Assembly (NCBI GenBank): GCA_944325505.1
Contig: CALVAJ010000001.1
Coordinates: 124,001 to 188,000 of the forward strand
Direction of reading: 5' to 3'
Source of the DNA: an uncultured Bacteroidales bacterium
GTDB lineage: Bacteria > Bacteroidota > Bacteroidia > Bacteroidales > UBA932
Length of the DNA stretch: 64,000 nucleotides
Below the pieces are notes generated by a model. The model was not told the origin of the DNA and did no database searches. It worked only from the letters and a program-made list of their open reading frames with translations. A program made the translations under genes and the position numbers. This document shows positions 53,928-63,716 of the stretch, in pieces (the stretch's first letter is position 1; every line of letters begins with the position of its first letter).

Positions 53928-53935
53928 CAAAGGTA
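53928..53935 (-). promoter_or_regulatory. Candidate -7 element (TACCTTTG) for the acetylesterase gene
   Basis: This is a perfect TAnnTTTG on the minus strand, 31 bases before the ATG at 53896. A promoter still in place suggests the gene was disrupted recently. Confidence 0.45.
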
Positions 53936-54000
53936 ACTCAAATCATTTGAATGTGTACTGACTGCGGATGTATTTTTCCGATAAAACAGTTCAAGGCAAT

Positions 54001-54046
54001 AAAAAACCGGGACCGGCACAGACTTCTGGACCGGTCCCGGTTTTTT
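54001..54046. terminator. Terminator after the RND efflux operon
   Basis: AAAAAACCGGGACCGG (54001-54016) pairs perfectly with CCGGTCCCGGTTTTTT (54031-54046) around a 14-base loop. It is 14 bases beyond the stop of the outer-membrane channel gene and symmetric enough to act in both directions. Confidence 0.9.
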
Positions 54047-54060
54047 GAAAAGCAGAGATA

Positions 54061-55275
54061 CTATAATCTGTTGATATACAGCTGGGCAAGAAGTTTCTGA
54101 TAACGGTTCTGTAGAGTAATGCAGTTGCTCAGGTTTGTATATATGTTGGCCGCTTCGACAAAATACTCTATCACTGAAATCTGGCCTCCCTCTACAGCCT
54201 GTTTGAGCAGGGAGAGGGTTTCCCGCATAAGGGGCTCGTCGTATGCATCGAGAGCCGCCTTGGTTTCCCTGATATCTGATATGAACGATTTTGCCTGGGC
54301 CTGAGCTTGTGCTTTGGCAAGGGCCAGCTGGTTGACGGCAGATGCGGACTGTGCTTTCGCCATTTTTACTTTACGGTGGTTGGAAAACAGCGGAATCGAG
54401 CCGCCGACAAGGAAACCGTGTTCTGCTTCCCGGATAGCGGTATTACGCCTGTACCCGATTTCCAGTTTCGGGATCCAGTTCTGCCTGTTCAGAGATACCT
54501 GTTTCTGTGCTGCCTGGGCAGAGGTTTCAGCGGCTGCTATGGCCGCGCTGCCTGCAAGGTATTCCTCGACTGCCGCCTGCGGATCGGTGATGTCTTCCAC
54601 CAGAGGGTAAAAGTCTGCATCGAAAACCAGTTCTATATTCCCGTTCATCGCGGACAGGGTGTTCCCTGCAGTCACGAGAGCGGCATTGTTATTTGCCACG
54701 CTCGTGGCGGTATTCATCAGCTCCATCTTTATCTTGTTGAGGTCCAGTGCCGTAGCGTCTCCGGCAGTATACCTCTTCTCATACAGTCCGAGCATGTCTC
54801 CCGCTATTTCTGCCTGCATGAGAAGAAGTTCTCCGAGCTGTCTGTACATTATGATATCCAGGCATAATGTCTTGGCCTCCAATAGAATCCGTCTTCTTTC
54901 CGCGTTCAGTCCGCTTTCAAGGGATTCGCTTGCAAGTCTGTTCTGCTTGTGCCTTGTGGCATATACTGTAGGGAAGTCGAACCCCTGGGAAACCACCAGT
55001 TCGGATCCGGACTGCCCTGTGACATTGCGGCTGTAAAACGAACTGTATTCCACTGTCGGGTCCTCCAGCATGTTTTCGGTCTTCAGCTGCAGCTGCGCGG
55101 CTTCCGTATCTTTGACAAGGGACTGAAGTTCAGGGTTATTGACCGATATGGACTGCAGGACCTCGTCGATGCTCTGCGTGTGCAGCGGCACGGTCACTGC
55201 CGCCTGGTCCTGTTCCTGGCCGTAAGCCGAGGCCCCTGCAGCTGCACATATTATTGTAAGTATTATTCTGTTCAT
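54061..55275 (-). CDS. TolC/CusC-type outer-membrane efflux channel
   Basis: This is 404 residues from the ATG at 55275, which starts a signal peptide ending at ASAYGQ. Two OEP repeats are seen as long Ala/Leu/Gln-rich helices (KEAAQLQLKTENMLEDP-like and AKAQSASAVNQLALAKAQAQAQAK). It is the third gene of the efflux operon, 34 bases after the pump gene. It forms the outer-membrane exit duct for the RND pump. Family confidence is high; metal specificity is shared with the operon. Confidence 0.9.
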   Translation of the reverse strand: MNRIILTIICAAAGASAYGQEQDQAAVTVPLHTQSIDEVLQSISVNNPELQSLVKDTEAAQLQLKTENMLEDPTVEYSSFYSRNVTGQSGSELVVSQGFDFPTVYATRHKQNRLASESLESGLNAERRRILLEAKTLCLDIIMYRQLGELLLMQAEIAGDMLGLYEKRYTAGDATALDLNKIKMELMNTATSVANNNAALVTAGNTLSAMNGNIELVFDADFYPLVEDITDPQAAVEEYLAGSAAIAAAETSAQAAQKQVSLNRQNWIPKLEIGYRRNTAIREAEHGFLVGGSIPLFSNHRKVKMAKAQSASAVNQLALAKAQAQAQAKSFISDIRETKAALDAYDEPLMRETLSLLKQAVEGGQISVIEYFVEAANIYTNLSNCITLQNRYQKLLAQLYINRL

Positions 55276-55309
55276 ATTATTGCATTTTTTAATCCGGTAT
55301 ATTCTGCAG

Positions 55310-58300
55310 TTACCGCGTAGCTTCTTTCCTGTGCAGCCAGTAATACATGATCGGGACAATGAACCCGTTCAGGAAAGTCGAAGTCAGAAGTCCTCCCAGA
55401 ATCACTTTTGCCATCGGACTCTGGATTTCGTTGCCCGGCAGGTCTCCGTGGATGGCAAGAGGAATCAGGGCGAGAGCCGAGCTCAATGCTGTCATAAGGA
55501 TAGGGTTGAGCCTGTCAAGTGAGCCATGTACTATGCTGTCGTACAGGTTGTAACCTTGCTCCCGCAGCAGGTTGTAATGGCTGATCAGCAGCATTCCGTT
55601 CCTGGTGGCTATACCGAACAGCGAAATAAAGCCGATGATGGCCGGGATGCTCAGTTCTCCGGTCGTGACGAGCAGCGCGAATACTCCCCCTATGAGCGCC
55701 AGAGGCAGGTTCAGCAGGATGACCCCGCTCTGTGCAGCACTCTTGAACTGCATGTAGAGAAGAAGGAATATCACTATGATACTCATTATGGACGCAAGCA
55801 ACAGGATGCGGCTCGCTGCCTGTTCACTTTCGAACTGTCCGCCGTATTCGACATGATATCCTTCGGGGAGTTCTATGTTTTCATCCACAAGGGCCTGTAT
55901 GTCATTGACTACACCGCGGAGGTCACGCCCGCTGGTGTTGGCCGAGATGACTATCTTGCGCTTCACGTTCTCCCTGTTGATGGTGTTCGGTCCGGTAGAC
56001 GATTCGATATCGGCCACATAGTAGAGCGGGAGCTTGTTCCCCTGCGCGTCATCTATCATCAGGTTGCGTATCCCTTCGAATGACCCTCTGTCAGCCTCGT
56101 CGGCCCTGACTACAAGGTTGAAGGACTTGCCCTGCTCATAGACCTGGGAAACTGTCTTTCCTGCCATGTGGACAGTCACGAACTCGTTGAAGGCCGGGAG
56201 GGAAATCCCGTATTTGGCAAGCATCTCCCTTTTCGGGATAATCTTGATTTCAGGCCGTTCTATCTGCTGTTCTACGTTCAGGTCGGCTATACCCTCGACT
56301 CCGGAGATAAGGTCCTTTATCTGGTTGCCAATCATGAACATACGGTTCAGGTCATCTCCGAAAAGCTTTATCGCGATGCTGGCCTGCGTGCCGCTGAGCA
56401 TTGCGTCTATGCGGTGGCTGATAGGCTGGCCTATTTCGATATTCGCACCGGAGATTACGGAAAGCTTGTGGCGCACCTCGTCCAGAAGTTCGGCATGTGT
56501 CCTGTCTTTAAGCTCGAAAGGGGCCTCGATTTCCGATACATTCACTCCGAGGGCATGCTCGTCCAGTTCTGCGCGGCCTGTCTTTCGCGCAACGGTCTGG
56601 ATTTCAGGGATTGACATCAGGATTTCCTCTGCCTGGCGGCCGATCTTGTCGGACTCTTCCAGAGAGATTCCTGGCAGGGAGCTGACATTTATAGTGAACG
56701 ACCCTTCATTGAATGCAGGAAGGAAACTGTGCCCGAGAGTGAAGAACAGCCCGAGGGCAGCCGCGAACAATGCGACTGTCGCTCCCACGACGCTCTTTTT
56801 ATGCCTGAGCACCCATTCGAGGGCTATCTGATAGTATTTCCTGAGCCATACGGCAAGGAACGCCTCTTTCGGGACTCCGTCTCCTTTTACTTTATAGTCA
56901 AGAAGATAGCTGCACAATACAGGTGTGAGCGTAAGTGCCACGACCGTTGAGGCGAAAAGCGCGGTGATGAATGCCACCCCGAGCGGAACGAGCATCCTTC
57001 CTTCCATCCCCGAGAGGAAAAAGAGCGGGACAAAGCTTACGACAATGATAAGAGTCGAGTTGAGTATCGGCATCCTCACTTCCTTTGAAGCCTCGAAAAC
57101 GACTTTAAGGACGGGCAGCCGCTGCTCCGCAGGGAGTTTCTTGTTGGCCCTGAGATGCTTCCAGACATTTTCCACATCGACGATGGCATCATCCACCAGC
57201 GAACCGATGGCGATGGCCAGACCTCCGAGACTCATGGTGTTGATGGTCATTCCGAGCCAGTTCAGCACAAGGATGGAGATAAGCATCGAGAGCGGCAGCG
57301 TGATCAGGGAGATTATCGTGGTCCTGACATTCGCAAGGAACAGGAACAGCACGATGACAACAAAGATGGCTCCTTCGTAAAGTGATGATTTTACATTGCT
57401 TATGGAGCTTTCGATGAACCTGGACTGACGGAAGGTGTCTGTCGAGACATGCACATCTGCCGGCAGGTTTTTCTGGAGGTCTTTGAGGGCGGCCTCGATT
57501 TTGGCCGTGAGTTCAATAGTCCCGGTATCCGGCTGTTTGGTGACTGTCACCAGCACTGCAGGGTGTCCTTTCTCGGATGCCACACCCAGTTTGGGCTGCT
57601 GTGCTCCTATCTGTACATCGGCTACATCACCGAGCGTTATCGGAGCTCCGCCGGATACTTTTATTACGGAACGTGCCATCTGGTCGACATCCTCTGTCGA
57701 AACCACGCCGCGGACGATATATTCGTTGCCGTATTCATAGATGACACCTCCGTTGGTGTTCTGGTTCATCTGACCGGTGACGGCCATTACTTCTCCGAGA
57801 GTCACGCCGTAATGTTTCATCTTGGCAGGGTGGATAAGGACCTGGTATTCCTTGATGTCCCCGCCGAGGACGGCTACCTGTGCGACTCCTCCTGTGGAAA
57901 GGAGCCTCGGCCGGATGGTCCAGTCTGCGATAGTCCTGAGGTCAAGCATCGATGTTGTGTCGGAGGTCAGTCCGATTATGAGCAGCTCCCCGAGAATCGA
58001 TGACTGCGGCCCCAGGGTCGGATTCCCTACATTTTCAGGCAGTTCCTCATTTACTACCGTCAGTTTTTCAGATACTATCTGGCGGGCAAGGTAAATGTCA
58101 GTCCCCCAGTCGAATTCGACCCACACTACCGAGAATCCCGTGGTTGAGGACGAGCGTACCCGCCTCACTCCTGTAGCTCCGTTTACGGCAGTCTCGATAG
58201 GGAAAGTTACGAGCTGCTCTACTTCTTCGGCGGCCATTCCGCCTGCTTCCGTCATAATGACAACGGTAGGTGCGTTCAGATCCGGGAACACATCCACTTC

Positions 58301-58402
58301 TGTGCGGTTCATTGTCCATACGCCGCCGATCATCAGAAGGATGGCCGCGACAAGGATGAACAGCCTGTTGTCAAGGGAGAATTTTATTATTCTGTTCAGC
58401 AT
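55310..58402 (-). CDS. Heavy-metal efflux RND pump (CusA/CzcA family)
   Basis: This 1030-residue protein has twelve membrane segments in the RND 1+5+1+5 order and two large periplasmic loops. N-terminal FPDLNAPTVVIMTEAGGMAAEEVE and the VFATTFPIE-type PN1 motifs (here EEVEQLVTFPIETAVNG) are family marks. TM4 contains GGLAIAIGSLVDDAIVDVEN. That is closer to CusA (Cu/Ag) than to the DFG-type CzcA motif, but it has extra Asp residues, so the ion cannot be assigned. The pump is driven by proton entry. It is twelve bases from the adaptor gene upstream and 34 from the channel gene downstream. Confidence 0.94.
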   Translation of the reverse strand: MLNRIIKFSLDNRLFILVAAILLMIGGVWTMNRTEVDVFPDLNAPTVVIMTEAGGMAAEEVEQLVTFPIETAVNGATGVRRVRSSSTTGFSVVWVEFDWGTDIYLARQIVSEKLTVVNEELPENVGNPTLGPQSSILGELLIIGLTSDTTSMLDLRTIADWTIRPRLLSTGGVAQVAVLGGDIKEYQVLIHPAKMKHYGVTLGEVMAVTGQMNQNTNGGVIYEYGNEYIVRGVVSTEDVDQMARSVIKVSGGAPITLGDVADVQIGAQQPKLGVASEKGHPAVLVTVTKQPDTGTIELTAKIEAALKDLQKNLPADVHVSTDTFRQSRFIESSISNVKSSLYEGAIFVVIVLFLFLANVRTTIISLITLPLSMLISILVLNWLGMTINTMSLGGLAIAIGSLVDDAIVDVENVWKHLRANKKLPAEQRLPVLKVVFEASKEVRMPILNSTLIIVVSFVPLFFLSGMEGRMLVPLGVAFITALFASTVVALTLTPVLCSYLLDYKVKGDGVPKEAFLAVWLRKYYQIALEWVLRHKKSVVGATVALFAAALGLFFTLGHSFLPAFNEGSFTINVSSLPGISLEESDKIGRQAEEILMSIPEIQTVARKTGRAELDEHALGVNVSEIEAPFELKDRTHAELLDEVRHKLSVISGANIEIGQPISHRIDAMLSGTQASIAIKLFGDDLNRMFMIGNQIKDLISGVEGIADLNVEQQIERPEIKIIPKREMLAKYGISLPAFNEFVTVHMAGKTVSQVYEQGKSFNLVVRADEADRGSFEGIRNLMIDDAQGNKLPLYYVADIESSTGPNTINRENVKRKIVISANTSGRDLRGVVNDIQALVDENIELPEGYHVEYGGQFESEQAASRILLLASIMSIIVIFLLLYMQFKSAAQSGVILLNLPLALIGGVFALLVTTGELSIPAIIGFISLFGIATRNGMLLISHYNLLREQGYNLYDSIVHGSLDRLNPILMTALSSALALIPLAIHGDLPGNEIQSPMAKVILGGLLTSTFLNGFIVPIMYYWLHRKEATR

Positions 58403-58414
58403 GGTTCAGGCGGT

Positions 58415-59677
58415 TTAGTGGCTGTGGGAGTGTGCCGGGATTGCGTTGCTTGCGGAGGCGAGTTTCACGTTGTAGGCTCCTTTGATGACGACATTGTCTC
58501 CGGCGGACAGGCCGCTGAGTATTTCCGTGCGCTGCCCGTCATCCGCTCCGAGAGTGACTTCCTGTTTCTTGTAGCACTGTTCGTCAAGCTTCAGGTAGAC
58601 AAAATAAAGTCCCTGTTCTTCCGTGATTGCGGATAACGGCAGGGTGATGACATTGTCTTTTTCGTTGCACAGGAGCCATATTTCTGCGAATACCCCCGGG
58701 ATCAGGTCGGAAGTGTTTCTGATACTGAATGATACGGGCATGTAATACTCTCCTTCATTCTGGCTTCTGCCGATGGACAGCAGTTTGCCGCCGAGGTCGG
58801 ATGTGCTGTATGTCTGATCCGAATATGCTGTGGAGAAATTCGCTCCGGTGATGCTGTAGCGCCGGGCGTAGTCTTTCTGTGAGAGGTCTGCTTCGAGAAT
58901 CAGGTGGCTGTTCTGCGAAATGGTCGCGAGCGGTGTCCCTGTGGTTACATAGTCGCCCTGTTTTACCGCCAGATTCTTGATGAACCCTTTGAACGGGGCC
59001 GTGACTGCCACACCGTTGCCGAATTTGCTCGGTTTGAGGGCTTCGTAGGCGAGCCTTGCATTCTCGTAATTCTCCTTTATGGTCACGAATTCTTTCTGTG
59101 ATACGATTCTGCTGTCCGTGAGTTTGGAGGCCCTTTCGTATTCTTCTTTGGCGGTGAGATAGGCTATGCGGGCTTTTTCAATGCGGTTTCCGTCCTGGAG
59201 GTTGCCTGAAAGTATGGCGAATATTTCCTGGTCCTGTCCGACTGCCATTCCTTCCGTATAGTTTTCTGCGAATGTGACGGTTCCGTCAGTCGTTGCCACG
59301 ATGGTGGATTCGTCTCCGGCTGCAGGCAGGATTTCCCCGCTTGTGTGGATGACTTCCCGGAATCTGCCCGGAGCTACGGTTTCGGTGGCGATGCCTACTG
59401 CCGCGGCTTTTTCAGGAGAGATGACTATCTCGTCCGAATGTCCGGCCTCTCCGGCTGCATGGTTATGTCCGGCGTGCAGGTCGGCTTCGTGTCCGTGAAG
59501 TTCCGCTTCGTGGTCATGTCCGGTTTCATTTTCATGGTCATGGTGGTCATGGACCTCTTCTGTTTCATGATCGTGGTGTCCGTGGTTGCTTCCGGAGCCT
59601 TGGCGGCTGTTTCCCGATCCGCAGGACCATAGAAGGAACATCGCGGATATTCCCAGGATGATGATTCGTTTATTCAT
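58415..59677 (-). CDS. Periplasmic adaptor (CusB/CzcB type) with His-rich N-terminus, lipoprotein
   Basis: This 420-residue protein has a lipobox-like cysteine 19 (LLWSC). Residues about 30-80 are a His/Asp/Glu-rich stretch (HGHHDHETEEVHDHHDHE), and the protein ends HSHSH. Beyond lie the HlyD-type hairpin (about 150-215), lipoyl-like half-motifs (VTAPFKGFIKNLAVKQGDYV) and a beta-barrel domain. It links the RND pump to the TolC-type channel and may pass metal to the pump. Both His-rich ends suggest binding of divalent metals such as Zn, Ni or Cu (inference). It is the first gene of the operon. Confidence 0.93.
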   Translation of the reverse strand: MNKRIIILGISAMFLLWSCGSGNSRQGSGSNHGHHDHETEEVHDHHDHENETGHDHEAELHGHEADLHAGHNHAAGEAGHSDEIVISPEKAAAVGIATETVAPGRFREVIHTSGEILPAAGDESTIVATTDGTVTFAENYTEGMAVGQDQEIFAILSGNLQDGNRIEKARIAYLTAKEEYERASKLTDSRIVSQKEFVTIKENYENARLAYEALKPSKFGNGVAVTAPFKGFIKNLAVKQGDYVTTGTPLATISQNSHLILEADLSQKDYARRYSITGANFSTAYSDQTYSTSDLGGKLLSIGRSQNEGEYYMPVSFSIRNTSDLIPGVFAEIWLLCNEKDNVITLPLSAITEEQGLYFVYLKLDEQCYKKQEVTLGADDGQRTEILSGLSAGDNVVIKGAYNVKLASASNAIPAHSHSH

Positions 59678-59796
59678 ATCGGTTTAATTTATTTGTTTTC
59701 CGGTGTGGGTTGGATGTTTGGTGGTGTTGGTTGATTTTCAATTAGTTGTGTCCTGGCGGGCTGTTGGGTGCATGCGCGAGCCCGCTTAACCGGGTG

Positions 59797-59804
59797 CAAA
59801 GGTA
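59797..59804 (-). promoter_or_regulatory. Candidate -7 element (TACCTTTG) for the efflux operon
   Basis: This is a perfect TAnnTTTG on the minus strand, 119 bases before the adaptor ATG, between GC-rich stretches. No -33 TTTG is clear. Confidence 0.4.
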
Positions 59805-59836
59805 GGGAAGGGGGAGCGCAACCGGGTTGCATTTTC

Positions 59837-59900
59837 GGAGGGGCAGGTATTTTATCCTCCGATAAATCAGGTAAAAGTCGGATAAAATACCTGTCCCTCC
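59837..59900. repeat. 21-base inverted repeat
   Basis: GGAGGGGCAGGTATTTTATCC (59837-59857) and its inverse at 59880-59900 differ at one base; the loop is 22 bases. The right arm is also the start of the direct repeat that follows. No T-run follows, so it is not an obvious terminator. Confidence 0.7.
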
Positions 59901-60070
59901 TCATCGCTGAGGTTATTGGGGGCTCCAAAAACAAGGGGGAAGTCGCCCCGGGCGCATCTGCTTCCTCGCCGCGGAATACAGAAGAAGTCGGCTAAACTAC
60001 CTGTCCCTCCTCATCGCTGAGGTTATTGGGAGCTCCAAAAACAAGGGAAAGTCGCTCCGGGCGCATCTGC
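59875..60070. repeat. Tandem direct repeat, two units of about 86 bases
   Basis: The units are 59875-59961 and 59985-60070, with a period of about 110 bases. Both run from AGTCGG.TAAA.TACCTGTCCC through ATCGCTGAGGTTATTGGG and GCTCCAAAAACAAGGG to GGGCGCATCTGC, with only a few substitutions and small indels. A 23-base non-repeated stretch lies between. Neither unit contains a convincing gene. Confidence 0.85.
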
Positions 60071-60137
60071 AAAAAATTCATGTTGATTTGGAATCAGTAT
60101 GTCTCAAGTCAACCTTTTCAAGGACAAAATTTAACCT

Positions 60138-60293
60138 TGGCGCAGACAGATTTTGTTGCAATGCTTTCAGAGTCAGTGTTTTGTCTATTCAGCTGCTTGC
60201 GCCAGCCCCTGTCCTGATACCACCCCTGGCGCAACTTGCTGAGTGTCTAATTGTTTGATAGTGAACATATAACCCCATTTTCTGTCTGCGCCA
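60138..60293. repeat. Nested inverted repeats bounding a 156-base element
   Basis: TGGCGCAGACAGA (60138-60150) is the exact inverse of TCTGTCTGCGCCA (60281-60293). Inside, TTGCGCCAG (60197-60205) is the inverse of CTGGCGCAA (60226-60234). All four arms share the TGGCGCA core. The arrangement resembles a small MITE-like element or a set of operator half-sites; there is no coding content. Confidence 0.6.
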
Positions 60294-60495
60294 GAGGTAC
60301 AAAGATTTTAATGGGTTACCGGAGAACTGCCATCCTCACGGAAGACGCCCCCCATTGCCCCCTTTTTGTCATTTCGACCGACCGGAGGAAGCGGTTTGGG
60401 CACGGAAATTCGTCATGATAGTACGGCACTTTCAGCGGCTGGCGTGAGCGGGGAAAACTGCCGGAAGAATCCTGCAGGCCGGGCCGTGGTCAAGG
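60294..60495. other. Gene-free stretch downstream of the Fur-family gene
   Basis: I see no gene. A GTCATTTCGACCG at 60368-60380 resembles dispersed intergenic repeats I associate with Bacteroidales genomes (from memory, unverified). No terminator with a clear T-run was found for the Fur gene, which ends at 60496. Confidence 0.4.
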
Positions 60496-60933
60496 CTATT
60501 CCGGAGAAAGCCTCTTCGCTGCGCAGTCCTTGCAGACGCCTTTCAGCGTATAGTTGGCCGAATCGACGGTGAACCCGTCAGGAATCTGCACGAAAGGTAT
60601 GCGTATTGTTTTGAAGCAGAAGGTTTTATGACATACTGTGCAATAGAAATGGATATGCATGTCATCCAGAGTGCATTCTTCTTCACCTTCGCATATTTCA
60701 TATTTGATGGAGCCGCTGCCGTCATCGATGGCATGGACGACATGGTGCTTGACGAACAGTTCCAGGGTCCTGAATATGCTGGACTTGTCTACGGTATCAA
60801 GTATGATTTCCAGATCGGAAAGAGAAACTGCCCGCCTGGCTGACAGGATGGCGTCAACTACAAGCAGCCGGATTGCCGTAGGCCTTACATTTTTCTTTTC
60901 CAGGCGTTTTACGTGTTCAGGACTGTCGACCAT
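60496..60933 (-). CDS. Fur-family transcriptional regulator
   Basis: This 145-residue protein has a winged-helix part (about 1-80; SLSDLEIILDTVDKSSIFRTLELF) followed by the dimerisation domain. There is a His-rich metal site (DMHIHFYC, His93 and His95) and two CxxC pairs, Cys98-Cys101 and Cys134-Cys137, that would bind structural zinc. It could be Fur, Zur or PerR; the sequence does not decide. The nearest metal genes are the RND operon downstream and feoAB 10 kb away. It has its own -7 motif upstream. Confidence 0.88.
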   Translation of the reverse strand: MVDSPEHVKRLEKKNVRPTAIRLLVVDAILSARRAVSLSDLEIILDTVDKSSIFRTLELFVKHHVVHAIDDGSGSIKYEICEGEEECTLDDMHIHFYCTVCHKTFCFKTIRIPFVQIPDGFTVDSANYTLKGVCKDCAAKRLSPE

Positions 60934-61004
60934 TTTCAGATGATTGGGACCTGAGAGGGCAAAGTCGGGACTTTTCCCATCGGCAGGTCGGTGTTACCGG
61001 AGGG

Positions 61005-61012
61005 CAAAGTTA
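61005..61012 (-). promoter_or_regulatory. Candidate -7 element (TAACTTTG) for the Fur-family gene
   Basis: This is a perfect TAnnTTTG on the minus strand, 71 bases before the ATG at 60933, in the gap after the MFS gene. Confidence 0.45.
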
Positions 61013-61095
61013 ATAAGAATCAGGAGGAATGCTCCTTTTTCATGAATAAAACTTCTTTGAAGGCAAAAGTCCTGCGGGAAACTCCGTTATGATGT

Positions 61096-62319
61096 CTAAA
61101 CGGTCTCTTTATACTGGTACCGGTTGAAGAAATGGCGGAAGAGCCATGCATTCTTTCCATTGACTGCCAGCCGGGCGCATCCGAATGCCAGAGCCGAGAA
61201 AAGGATGAACATTACTCCGGTTGTAGACATCATGTCTCCAAGCCCGACAAGAGGCGGAACTATACCGCCGAATGCATAACCTGCCGTTCCGAGAAGGGCG
61301 GATGCGATTCCGGCATTGCCGTGTTCGCTTTCCATTGCCAGGGCATTGGATGCCGTAAAGGACATTCCTACCATTGACAGCAGAAGGAAAAGCAGGATTT
61401 CATATATCCAGAAATTGCAGCCGAGCAGAAGGGCCCCGCACAGAAGAATGGAAATGAACAGCATACAGTCGCTTCCTGCCTTGAGGGCTTTTCCCATGCT
61501 GCGGAACCTGGGTGCGAGAGCGGTTGCGATGGCCATCGCTATGGCATTGACGGCGAACACCAGAGAAAACATCATAGGGGAAATCCCGTAATGCTCCTGC
61601 ATGATGAACGGGGCTGATGCCACATTGGTGAAAAGCACGGCCATTGTGAATCCGTACTGCATTATATAAAGGACAAACCTCCGGTTCCGGAGCACGTCCC
61701 TGAATCCGCCGAGGAATGCCTCTTTCCCGTTTTTCTTCATTCTGGAGCCTGAGAGGGACTCTTTCATCCTGATGCTGCCGGCCAGAAGCACCGCCCCGAG
61801 GAGCATCAGGCACCAGAAGATTCCTTTCCATCCCCCTATCCCTGCCGTAAGGCCTCCGGCAATAGGAGCGGCCACTGTCGCTATGCCGTTGATAGAGCCT
61901 ATGATACCGAGCATCATGGCCAGTTCCATGGCTGAATATTTGTCAGATGCTATGCTCCGGGAAAGTACTACGCCGCCGGAGCCGGCGATACCCTGTACCA
62001 GGCGCATTGCGACAAACTGCGAGATATTGGTTGCGAAGATACATCCGGCTGTAGCGACAAGGAACAGGGACATCGCGATAATCAGAGGCTTGCGTCTTCC
62101 GTACCTGTCGCTCAGCGGGCCGAAGATCAGCTGTCCGAAAGCCAGTCCGAGCATGCTGGTGGTAAGCCCCAGCTGTACCATTGAAGATGATGTGCCGAAA
62201 TATTCGGTCATTTCAGGAAGCGTAGGCAGATACATGTCCATGACGAACGGCCCGAACGCACTCAGGAGTCCGAGGAACAGGAGCATGAATATTTTTGAAT
62301 TAGGTCTGCGGAGCTTCAT
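61096..62319 (-). CDS. Bcr/CflA-type multidrug MFS exporter
   Basis: This 407-residue protein has twelve predicted membrane helices. FVMDMYLPTLPEM in helix 1, GPLSDRYGRRKPL (the loop 2-3 MFS motif A) and RLVQGIAGSGGVVLSRSIASD (helix 4/5) are the Bcr/CflA subfamily marks. It is a proton-driven exporter in the inner membrane; the drug or metabolite is unknown. It is a single gene with its own -7 motif. Confidence 0.93.
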   Translation of the reverse strand: MKLRRPNSKIFMLLFLGLLSAFGPFVMDMYLPTLPEMTEYFGTSSSMVQLGLTTSMLGLAFGQLIFGPLSDRYGRRKPLIIAMSLFLVATAGCIFATNISQFVAMRLVQGIAGSGGVVLSRSIASDKYSAMELAMMLGIIGSINGIATVAAPIAGGLTAGIGGWKGIFWCLMLLGAVLLAGSIRMKESLSGSRMKKNGKEAFLGGFRDVLRNRRFVLYIMQYGFTMAVLFTNVASAPFIMQEHYGISPMMFSLVFAVNAIAMAIATALAPRFRSMGKALKAGSDCMLFISILLCGALLLGCNFWIYEILLFLLLSMVGMSFTASNALAMESEHGNAGIASALLGTAGYAFGGIVPPLVGLGDMMSTTGVMFILFSALAFGCARLAVNGKNAWLFRHFFNRYQYKETV

Positions 62320-62377
62320 TTGACCGGTATTTTCAGGAAGTCCTGATGTCTTTCAGGTACATTTCGTTTTCCGGCTG

Positions 62378-62385
62378 CAAAATTA
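62378..62385 (-). promoter_or_regulatory. Candidate -7 element (TAATTTTG) for the MFS exporter
   Basis: This is a perfect TAnnTTTG on the minus strand, 58 bases before the ATG at 62319. The 271-base gap to trpS carries divergent promoters for both genes. Confidence 0.45.
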
Positions 62386-62535
62386 TCTCATATCGGCATT
62401 CCCGTCCATTTCTTAAAAAGCACAAAAAATTTCATTTTCGGAACAAACTTCTTTTTCTGTCATCCTGACGGGGCCGCCCGGATACTTTCGTCCGGTTATA
62501 CGGCGGTACCGGGGTAATAAAAATTGAAAGTTCGG

Positions 62536-62565
62536 TTTCATTACTCTCGTTTTTAGTTATCTTTG
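62536..62565 (+). promoter_or_regulatory. Candidate promoter of trpS (TTTC, 18 bases, TATCTTTG)
   Basis: The -7 TATCTTTG at 62558-62565 is a perfect match. TTTC at 62536-62539 is near the -33 TTTG consensus with acceptable spacing. The ATG follows 25 bases after the -7. Confidence 0.6.
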
Positions 62566-62584
62566 CGCAAATTTTTTACGGTAA

Positions 62585-63706
<1,122 letters not shown>

Positions 63707-63716
63707 CCGCTTTCCT

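Noticed and set aside
58149-58160. GAGCGTAC inside the RND pump gene as a RAYT element
   Set aside because: Only eight or nine bases match, within conserved coding sequence and without a nearby hairpin.
60026-60217. Short open frame in the repeat-rich spacer
   Set aside because: It spans the direct repeat and the inverted repeats, has no ribosome-binding context and no recognisable protein features.
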